Translations under genes and position numbers: made by a program
Part shown: positions 54,894-61,863 of the stretch, piece by piece
Position numbering within the stretch: the first letter of the stretch is position 1
How the letters are laid out: every line of letters starts with the position of its first letter
Notes under the pieces: model-generated
The model's input: the letters and a program-made list of their open reading frames with translations, nothing else
Told to the model about the DNA's origin: nothing
Database searches by the model: none
NCBI GenBank assembly: GCA_024681475.1
Contig: JAILAT010000001.1
Coordinates: 62,001 to 126,000, forward strand
Length of the DNA: 64,000 nucleotides
Direction: 5' to 3'
Origin: Bacteroidales bacterium
GTDB lineage: Bacteria > Bacteroidota > Bacteroidia > Bacteroidales > P3

Positions 54894-57638
54894 TCAGGGT
54901 TTCCAGCCCAGGGTGATGCTGTAGGTGAGTATGTTGTTCAACACCAGCTGGCTGTTGACGCGGCGGCGGAAGTCGGAGCGAAACATGTAGGGTTCCATGA
55001 GGGAGTCGAACTCGTAGTCGTAATCGGTCCAGAATTTGGCGATGGTGACGTTGAGACGTGCGTTGACGCTGAGGGAGAGGCGGTTGGTGAGCATGCGATT
55101 CTTGCCCATTTCGAGGAGGATGCCTCCGCGATGGAAGGTGTTGTCGTAGACGTGGGCAGGCTCTTTGATGTCGACAAGGGCGTAGGTGGCGCCGAGGCCG
55201 AAGTAGAAGGCATCCCAGAAGACCGGGAAGGAGGCGCCGTCGCGCACGGAGAGGGCAAAGGTGAAGGTGTTCACATCGTGGCAGACACCGACGCGCTGGA
55301 TGTCGTAGCGCGAGCCGTTGTAGTCGGCCTGAAGATGCAGGCAGGCTTCGCTGCCAATCTGCCAGTTGAGTCCCAATGTGGGACGCACGGCGACAACGGG
55401 GATGTCGAAATTCCAGATGAGCCGTCCCAGGAAGGTGGGTGCGACGGTGAGTCCCGCTTCGACGGTGAAGGGGTGGCCCATGAATCCACCCTTTTTCTCG
55501 CCAAAGGATTCCGCCAGGCTTTCGTAGGCGAGCTGCCGGTTGATGCCGTTGTGGTCGACGGTGTAGACATCGGCGGCAGTGGCGGATTGGCCCGTGTTGA
55601 CATTGACGGTGTGAGAAGCACTGAGGGTCAGCTGGTTGAGGCCGGCAAAATAGACAGGCATGGTGGGGAAGACGACTTCGGGGAGGAGTTTGGCAAACTC
55701 GACGATGGGGTCGAAGGCGTAGAGGTTCTCCACGTTGACCACCAGGGGTATGGTGACATAGTCGACCTGATAGCGCTGCGCCAGGGGTTGTATGTCGACA
55801 GCTTGCAGCATGGACACTTTGTCGTCGATGGAGCTGTTCTCGCGCACCCATTCGCACAGGCGCACATAGTCGTTGTAACGGCCTCCATCGCCGCTGGCGA
55901 TGAGCGACTCAGTGGAGAAGTCTACTGGGTTGCCTCCCAGCTGGCGCACAATGGTGTGCGTCTGTTCCAACAGCTGCTGCTCCTTGCGCAGCGACTCCTT
56001 GACCTTCATGCGGTGCTTGTAGCCGTTGACCACGGCGTAGGTGGGCTGCATGACCATCACGCTGCGGCCATAGCGTTCAGCCGCGGGTTCATCAAGAGAC
56101 ATTGTATTATTGTTGAACCAGTTAACAAACTGCTCATCGCGCTGCATCAGGTCGGCAAAATAGTAGCGACGGGAGTCCTCGTTACGGACGTTCTGCCGTT
56201 TCTGGCGTATCAGGTCGTACTTCGAGTTGACGGCAGTGGTATCCTGCTGTATGGACTTGGCGGCAGTGTCGAGTGTCGCCAAAAAATAGTCGCGGCGGAA
56301 GTCGGCCTTGCCGAAGAGGTCGTTGAGCATATCGTCGTGGATTCGCATAATCTGCGGGTCGGAGCCACCATGCTGCCATAGGAAGCGCACCGTTATCATG
56401 GCCAGCTCGTTGGGCTGCACTTTGCGGAAGAGGTTCACCACCTGTTGCTCCTCGCCTTCCACACGGTCGGTGCTCTGTATGGAGTTGTTGCTCTCGGCAT
56501 AGAGCTTGTGCTTGGCCAGGGCGTAAAGCGACTGGCACATGACTTTTTGCGGATACCATTCAAAAGCATCGGGGCACTGCATGTATTCCACCCAAGAGTT
56601 GTAGAAAGCACGGGTATAGTTGCCATTGATAAGGTCCTGGCGCATACATTCCCAGCGTGCCAACGTCTGAATCTCCTCGAATTCTTCGGGTGTGGTCACC
56701 AGGTATTTGGACCCCTCATCGCTGTTGCCCAGCAGACTGCGCATGGCGATACGGCGCTTGAGCAGGTTGGGATGCGTGCTCAGCGAGTCGTCATAGTCGT
56801 CACGGGCGCTGATGGGCTTCACCTGTTCGAGGTAGTAGCTGCGAGGCAACTTGTAATAGGGGCTGTCGAACAGGGTGGTGTCGAAAGGGGTCTCTCCGAA
56901 AGGAAGATAGGAATACTGCAGCATGTCGAACACGCCGTCGGTCACCCCTTTCCAGTAGCGGCTCTTGCCATAGAAGAGTGTGGCACAGAGGCTGTCGGCC
57001 TCGCTCTCCATCGAGCGGGAGCGCTGGTGGTAGGTGAGAAAACGGTCGTGCGTAGCGCCACGGGTGGTGTCGTTCTTGATGTTATGGTCTTTGTCGAGTT
57101 CCACCCAGGTGTGGTCGCGATAGTAGTGCACAATCTCATGTCCCAGAGCGAAAGCCAGCGCTGCCTCGTTCTCGGCTTTTGCCACCAAGCCCAGGTTGAC
57201 GAAAATCATGCCCTGCCCCGTCGAGAAGGCGTTGACCGACGTGCTTTTGACGGTGTAGAAGCGGAGGCTGTCGCGCAGCTCAGGATAGTCGCGCAGCAGC
57301 GTGTCGGCGATGCGCTCTATCATCTCGGTGATAGGGTCGCCATAGAGTATCTCGCCGCCGGCCATCATGCGGTTAACCTGATATGAGACATTTTCCAGCT
57401 TGTTGACCTTCACATTGGCACCGCGCAACTTGGCACGCTGAAGGTCGATGGCATAGAGCCTGTTGAAATCCAGCAGCATATCGGCAGGCATAGGCCCCTG
57501 CGAATAGAGCCCGTCGTAGTCGCCTGCCAGCATCCGTTCCACAGATGGGGAAGCCTGTGGGCTCCGCGTCGTGGTGCCACTTTGCGCCACTGCCAGCAGC
57601 GGGAACAACGACAATAACAACAATGCTATTTTTCTCAT
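54894..57638 (-). CDS. M48 family metalloprotease, exported
   Basis: A 914-residue protein from the ATG at 57638 (MRKIALLLLSLFPLLAVAQ signal); the track start two codons earlier is a TTG. The zinc motif HEIVHYYRDH has His167, Glu168 and His171, and the third ligand is in SRSMESEADSLCATLF. A region of about 350 residues after the protease resembles a periplasmic scaffold. The last roughly 180 residues look like an outer-membrane barrel (HPFTVEAGLTVAPTFLGRL; TYSITLGWKP). An M48 protease fused to a C-terminal barrel-like domain is unusual compared with BepA or HtpX. Confidence 0.82.
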   Translation of the reverse strand: MRKIALLLLSLFPLLAVAQSGTTTRSPQASPSVERMLAGDYDGLYSQGPMPADMLLDFNRLYAIDLQRAKLRGANVKVNKLENVSYQVNRMMAGGEILYGDPITEMIERIADTLLRDYPELRDSLRFYTVKSTSVNAFSTGQGMIFVNLGLVAKAENEAALAFALGHEIVHYYRDHTWVELDKDHNIKNDTTRGATHDRFLTYHQRSRSMESEADSLCATLFYGKSRYWKGVTDGVFDMLQYSYLPFGETPFDTTLFDSPYYKLPRSYYLEQVKPISARDDYDDSLSTHPNLLKRRIAMRSLLGNSDEGSKYLVTTPEEFEEIQTLARWECMRQDLINGNYTRAFYNSWVEYMQCPDAFEWYPQKVMCQSLYALAKHKLYAESNNSIQSTDRVEGEEQQVVNLFRKVQPNELAMITVRFLWQHGGSDPQIMRIHDDMLNDLFGKADFRRDYFLATLDTAAKSIQQDTTAVNSKYDLIRQKRQNVRNEDSRRYYFADLMQRDEQFVNWFNNNTMSLDEPAAERYGRSVMVMQPTYAVVNGYKHRMKVKESLRKEQQLLEQTHTIVRQLGGNPVDFSTESLIASGDGGRYNDYVRLCEWVRENSSIDDKVSMLQAVDIQPLAQRYQVDYVTIPLVVNVENLYAFDPIVEFAKLLPEVVFPTMPVYFAGLNQLTLSASHTVNVNTGQSATAADVYTVDHNGINRQLAYESLAESFGEKKGGFMGHPFTVEAGLTVAPTFLGRLIWNFDIPVVAVRPTLGLNWQIGSEACLHLQADYNGSRYDIQRVGVCHDVNTFTFALSVRDGASFPVFWDAFYFGLGATYALVDIKEPAHVYDNTFHRGGILLEMGKNRMLTNRLSLSVNARLNVTIAKFWTDYDYEFDSLMEPYMFRSDFRRRVNSQLVLNNILTYSITLGWKP

Positions 57639-57646
57639 AATCAATA

Positions 57647-59137
57647 TTATTTCAATTCGACATCCATCAGCATGGTGTTCTTCTTCGACGACACGCGCAG
57701 CGTCGCCCGGTCGTCAGAGGGACGGTCGACAACCTCTATCACACCCATGCCCGAGGGGAACTTCTTCGTGGTCTTCTTGTCGACATTGCCACGGGCGTCG
57801 ACACGGTAAACGCTGAGCGGTGTGCTGCCATGGAAGATGTAGGTCTTGCTGGCACGCATATCGATGTTGTAGGGCATCTTGCTGTCCGACTTGTTCTCGT
57901 TCATCAGCAAATAGCACATATCGCCACGCGACACCAGTATCTCGTTGACGAAATTGTAGTCCTTGGTGTAGGCAAGACGGCGCATGGGACGGCTCCATGT
58001 GATGGCACCCGTGGTGTCCACGCCGAAGAGCACCGATCCGAAAGCTCGGTAGAATATCTGTGTCGTCGTCATGCCGTTTTGGTTACGCATCTCGATGACT
58101 TCTTTGTAGGCCATGCCCAACAGCATGGCGCCGCCGTAGCTTGTCGAGGTTCTGGCACGGCAATGAATATCCGTGTATCCGCGGTCTTTCTTGTGGTTCT
58201 TGTCGATATGGGCGTTGCTCAGCACCGACAGTTCCTCGTCGGTAAACAGGCGATATTCAGCTTGCGACTTGCCGGTGCGAAGATCGAGCGCAGCGCCATA
58301 ATAGCCCGAAACGATGTAGTTGACCACTTTGTCGCCTTTCTTGACGGCCTGGGCCAGGAGGCCGCCAACCACAATATGGTTCTTGTCGCTCATGAGCAGA
58401 CTGGCGCTGTAGGCAGGATTGTCGCCCAGCTCCACAGAACCCATCACATAGTCCTCAACATCGACAATAGTCATGATAGCACGATTTTTGCTCACGCTGG
58501 CCAACGACACTTCACCGTCGTCGCTCACGGCAATGTCGCTCACGGTGCCGCAATCCACCACACGGTCCCACAGCACCTCGAAACGGTTGTCATAGAGCCA
58601 CACATGGGCGTTGTCTATGTTGTAGCCCCACTGCTGCGAAGCCACAGCATAGAAGGCCTTGTCGGCCGAACGTGCCACCATCACCTGTCCTTCCCTATCC
58701 ATCTGTCCCAACAGCTTCATCTCCTTCATCTCCATGGCCTCGAGGTCCACGATGCAACACGAGAGGCCTAGCGCCAAGCCTGCTTTATCCTTACGGCCCT
58801 TGCGGTCGAGAACGAGGAGGTACATCTTGCCATCGACTATCGAAATCTGCAACACATCCTTGTTGTGCAGTGCCTCGAGTTTCAGGGTGCCGTTCTTCTT
58901 CAGGTTATCGTCATAGCGTACCAGCTTCACACTCACAGCATAGATGTTGAACGCATCTGGAGTCTCCACCACTGTATAGTAGTGGTTGGCATAATGCTCA
59001 AAAAAACGGATACCATCCAACTGACGCTGATTCAAGGGCATACCCTTCTTGACGATGGTGGTCTGTGCCACTTCCAGTTTCTGAGCCTGACTCAACAACG
59101 GCAACAATGCCACAAGAATAAGAAGTACTTTTTTCAT
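57647..59137 (-). CDS. exported protein of unknown function (beta-propeller-like)
   Basis: A 496-residue protein from the ATG at 59137 (signal MKKVLLILVALLPLLSQAQ); the track start adds nine residues. The mature part consists of repeated short strands with Asp-Gly or Asn-Asp turns (IVDGKMYLLVLDRKG; IAVSDDGEVSLASV; MSDKNHIVVGGLLAQ), a pattern like a beta-propeller. No catalytic motif is recognised. It is 8 bp upstream of the M48 protease gene and is the first gene of the operon, with its own promoter. Confidence 0.72.
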   Translation of the reverse strand: MKKVLLILVALLPLLSQAQKLEVAQTTIVKKGMPLNQRQLDGIRFFEHYANHYYTVVETPDAFNIYAVSVKLVRYDDNLKKNGTLKLEALHNKDVLQISIVDGKMYLLVLDRKGRKDKAGLALGLSCCIVDLEAMEMKEMKLLGQMDREGQVMVARSADKAFYAVASQQWGYNIDNAHVWLYDNRFEVLWDRVVDCGTVSDIAVSDDGEVSLASVSKNRAIMTIVDVEDYVMGSVELGDNPAYSASLLMSDKNHIVVGGLLAQAVKKGDKVVNYIVSGYYGAALDLRTGKSQAEYRLFTDEELSVLSNAHIDKNHKKDRGYTDIHCRARTSTSYGGAMLLGMAYKEVIEMRNQNGMTTTQIFYRAFGSVLFGVDTTGAITWSRPMRRLAYTKDYNFVNEILVSRGDMCYLLMNENKSDSKMPYNIDMRASKTYIFHGSTPLSVYRVDARGNVDKKTTKKFPSGMGVIEVVDRPSDDRATLRVSSKKNTMLMDVELK

Positions 59138-59180
59138 TTTCAATGTTTTTAATGTTGTTTTCATATTTTATATTATTTTG

Positions 59181-59211
59181 CAAAATTACACTTTTTCTTC
59201 ATTGTTTCCAA
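59181..59211 (-). promoter_or_regulatory. promoter of the M48/ECF/A2M operon
   Basis: On the minus strand there is TTG, 20 bases, then TAATTTTG, matching the Bacteroidota housekeeping consensus. It lies 44 bp before the first gene. It indicates at least basal sigma-ABfr transcription of the operon that encodes its own ECF sigma factor. Confidence 0.72.
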
Positions 59212-59399
59212 CATCAGCATCCACTTTTTATGCTTTATTATCTTTTGAACATGTTTTTTTCATCAATCAAAGTATGCTTAAAATCATCATCTTACGCCCT
59301 TTATCTTATCATTGTATTACACAATAATTCCTTTGCCATATACCCATAAGACACCCCAGCATACCCAAAAGTGCATTTTATTGTAAAAAAAATACGTGT

Positions 59400-60031
59400 A
59401 ACAAAAAAACGTGCCAACGGCACGTGATCTCAATTACTATGACATCGACTCGGCCAAAAAGATGGTGTCTCAAAAGTCCGAAGGACTGTCAGAATACAGG
59501 CAGGGATGGAGGCCATAGGCCGGAATCCCTGTTTTATGACATTCACCCATACTAAGCCCTGAAGGGGCGAAAGAGCCTGTCTGTAAGTCTTCTGCCGCCC
59601 CTTCAGGGCTTATTGCGCGCGGTGTGTCCTTTGCAGGGGTTGCGCACAGCTTCACCCCTGCCTATCCTCTGTCGTCCCGTTCTGGGACTGTGGGGATACC
59701 ATCTTCCACGCCATCCTCTTCATACGTGCCAGCGGCACGTTCTTTTAATAACCCCGCACGAAACGAAGTGCCGTGTGGGGTCTCTACGCCTCCCTCACCC
59801 AGCGTGCCGGAGGCACGCGCTCACTATGTCATCTCAAAATCGCTCCAACGGGCAACCAGATGCCAGCCCAGGGCATCGCCCTGGGTCACAGCACAGGGAC
59901 AAACCACGCACTGAAAGGGCAAAAGCATAGTAATCAACCTTCTGACCCTTCAGGGCGCAACCCCCTCTCACAATTAAGCCCAGGGCGATTGCCCTGGGCT
60001 ATTATCTATAGGCCTTTCAGGCCATATAGGG
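59400..60031. repeat. cluster of dispersed palindromic repeats, non-coding
   Basis: An 879-bp gap (59165-60043) without a credible gene. From 59400 on it holds at least nine inverted repeats: CGTGCC-AAC-GGCACG (59410), CAGGGAT...ATCCCTG (59501-59531), a 15-bp AAGCCCTGAAGGGGC pair (59554 and 59597), GCAGGGGT...ACCCCTGC (59633), ACGTGCC-AGC-GGCACGT (59724), CCCCGCACG...CGTGTGGGG (59752), GCGTGCC-GGA-GGCACGC (59802), CCCAGGGC...GCCCTGGG (59867), AGCCCAGGGC...GCCCTGGGCT (59977), and GGCC-TTTCA-GGCC (60011). The CGTGCC-NNN-GGCACG unit recurs at 61755. The short ORFs here are shadows of the repeats. Confidence 0.85.
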
Positions 60032-60043
60032 ATGACATCCTTA

Positions 60044-60877
60044 TCAGAAACGGAAGGAAACCTCCAAACCGTGATATATCTTCAACGATTTGTCTGGTTT
60101 TCCAAGATCCAGAGTATGATAACCCGTGTTATGACTATTTATCTCATTGTTGATATCGCGCTGATAATTTGACAGCCATATCGTACTTTTTGCATAAGGC
60201 ATCAAGCTAGCGCAATAGCCTATGTTCAATGCAGAATACCGCCCTGTGCTGATTGAAAGACCTGCTTTCAAATCAAAATACGGTTTTACTCCATCAAAAT
60301 CAACATATCTCCATCCATCCAAAGATCCACCCTCTGCATAATAATGATATGAATAGGAGTAATAAGACCGATCCACACGATATTCATATACGTCCTGGTA
60401 ATGAATAATACTTTCAAACCAATATGACAATCCTAGCGAAACGCCGATAAACGGACGCATCTTCTTGAATCCTAATAGGTTGGCATCGATATTCCATCTG
60501 CCATGTAAAAACGCATCGGCAGCACCCCCACATCCTACTTTAAAATGAAATCCAGGACCGTACATGACATCGCCATTTCGTTTCAGCCTCTCATATCCAA
60601 ACGTCATAAGGGCTCCGCCATCAGAATACCTATCCGAATTTAACCGAATGTCTCCTACATTATAGCTATGTACACGTTGTTGTAAAAAGGTTCCTGCTGT
60701 AAGCCCTACAGAGAATTGACTATACCAATCACCGTGTTTTTTCGGAGGTTTGGTTTCCTTAATAGTATCTGTCACGGCAGCCTTGTATTGCCCACGACGG
60801 ACAACGACATCTTCTTGCTGGGCCAGTATGGGCATGGCAAATGCGCACATCAGCGCAACTAACAATACTCTTTTCAT
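60044..60877 (-). CDS. outer-membrane beta-barrel-like protein in AT-rich DNA
   Basis: A 277-residue exported protein (signal to about AQQ, residue 21) with a short charged linker, then alternating beta strands and a terminal aromatic strand (KIYHGLEVSFRF), the usual end of an outer-membrane barrel. There is a run of Tyr/Ser/His (YYSYSYHYY) in one loop. Its DNA is visibly more AT-rich than its neighbours and its codon use differs, suggesting separate origin. It overlaps the upstream gene by 4 bp (ATGA). Confidence 0.75.
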   Translation of the reverse strand: MKRVLLVALMCAFAMPILAQQEDVVVRRGQYKAAVTDTIKETKPPKKHGDWYSQFSVGLTAGTFLQQRVHSYNVGDIRLNSDRYSDGGALMTFGYERLKRNGDVMYGPGFHFKVGCGGAADAFLHGRWNIDANLLGFKKMRPFIGVSLGLSYWFESIIHYQDVYEYRVDRSYYSYSYHYYAEGGSLDGWRYVDFDGVKPYFDLKAGLSISTGRYSALNIGYCASLMPYAKSTIWLSNYQRDINNEINSHNTGYHTLDLGKPDKSLKIYHGLEVSFRF

Positions 60878-61416
60878 TGCTCTACGGGATTAATGATGGT
60901 TGTTTGTTTCTTTGTTGGGTTGGGGGTACTTGCTGACGCATCAAAACTCTGCTTGATTAATTGCAGGTCATTTGCGCTGGCCTTACGGAAATTGGTGTAG
61001 GTGGCGGGATAGCCAGTCACTTCAACGGTGATGGTGTTCATGTCCGCCGAAGTCCTAATCTCATAGACTGGCACCAACAGCAGGTCGGCGTTGTTGAGTT
61101 TCACGGCACGTGTCAGCGTGTAGCTTTTCAGGTAACGGATTTCGGCCGAGTGATCGGGGTCGAGCAAGTCTTTGGCCGTAAGGGCGTTGCCGAATGTCTC
61201 CTTGTGGGTGATGCGGGTGGATGACACCGTGAGGTCGGCCACCACGGGCATCGTGTGTGCCGAAGCCACAGGGTTGATACTGCTCGCCGTCGCTTCGTCG
61301 TAGCCATACTTTTCGTTTTCAAGAACCACCACATGTTCTTTCTTGTTCTGTGCCAGCAGTTGTCCTGCGGCCAGCAGCAGCGCGGCTGCTGCAATCATCA
61401 ACTTTTTAGTGTCCAT
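60874..61416 (-). CDS. exported protein of unknown function
   Basis: A 180-residue protein from the ATG at 61416 (MDTKKLMIAAAALLLAAGQLLAQ signal); the track start at 61500 lies inside the leader RNA. The mature part has repeated Ala/Thr-rich strands (VVADLTVSSTRI; LLLVPVYEIRT), a TNFRKASANDLQLIK segment and a Thr/Pro/Asn-rich tail. No family is recognised. It is translationally coupled to the barrel gene by a 4-bp overlap. Confidence 0.75.
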   Translation of the reverse strand: MDTKKLMIAAAALLLAAGQLLAQNKKEHVVVLENEKYGYDEATASSINPVASAHTMPVVADLTVSSTRITHKETFGNALTAKDLLDPDHSAEIRYLKSYTLTRAVKLNNADLLLVPVYEIRTSADMNTITVEVTGYPATYTNFRKASANDLQLIKQSFDASASTPNPTKKQTTIINPVEQ

Positions 61417-61438
61417 TTTACGGGTATGTTTTGGTAAT

Positions 61439-61577
61439 AAAAAAAATCCGTGAACTTCTTGTTGGTACCCGAGGATCTGGACTTCCTGCAACCTTAACAC
61501 GAAAGCTCACGGCAATAGTGAGCGTTTCAGTTCTTGTCAAGGTTGCGAGTACACAAAATTGTCCGGATTTCGGGTAC
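61439..61577 (-). ncRNA. structured leader RNA, candidate attenuator
   Basis: On the minus strand four nested pairings can form: GTACCCGA/TCGGGTAC (61570-61577 with 61465-61472), GTCCGGAT-type pairing (61561-61568 with 61475-61482), GCAACCTT/AAGGTTGC (61539-61546 with 61488-61495) and GCTCAC/GTGAGC (61518-61523 with 61505-61510). The sequence CCGTGAGC of the inner hairpin can instead pair with GTTCACGG (61448-61455), which is followed by eight T, a terminator just 23 bp before the coding start. This is the layout of a terminator/antiterminator switch. I do not recognise the family. Confidence 0.65.
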
Positions 61578-61676
61578 GCCTACAAAGGCATTAACGCTTG
61601 GTAAAATATGTATCTAAATACTTATTGTTCTGTCATTCAATATATTTTGGTTCAAAATCTATTTCTTGTTACAATG

Positions 61677-61684
61677 CAAATATA
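61677..61684 (-). promoter_or_regulatory. candidate promoter for the leader RNA (-7 TATATTTG)
   Basis: TATATTTG on the minus strand matches TAnnTTTG and lies about 90 bp upstream of the first leader helix. No clear -33 element. It would give a leader of about 250 nt before the gene at 61416. Apart from the CGTGCC palindrome at 61755, the remaining 61578-61863 interval shows nothing else. Confidence 0.45.
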
Positions 61685-61754
61685 CGAATTATTTTAGAAT
61701 TAGATGATTTTTTTAGTGGTGTCCTATAAAACTATTATTATTGATGTTTGGTAA

Positions 61755-61771
61755 ACGTGCCAGAGGCACGT
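61755..61771. repeat. ACGTGCC-AGA-GGCACGT palindrome
   Basis: A 17-bp palindrome of the same form as those at 59410, 59724 and 59802. It sits 93 bp after the stop of the T9SS cargo gene and may mark a remnant of the repeat block. Confidence 0.8.
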
Positions 61772-61863
61772 GCTCTCTTTGTCGCCTCTTCTCTCCGCCA
61801 ATCTGGCGTTGGTGTTCATGTATACATAAAATATACTGCATGAACGTTTTATATTTGGGGCGC

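Noticed and set aside
59613-60153. Overlapping ORFs of 96-126 residues in the repeat block
   Set aside because: Their translations are low-complexity Pro/Arg/Ser-rich products of the palindromes, overlap in several frames, and lack start or family support.
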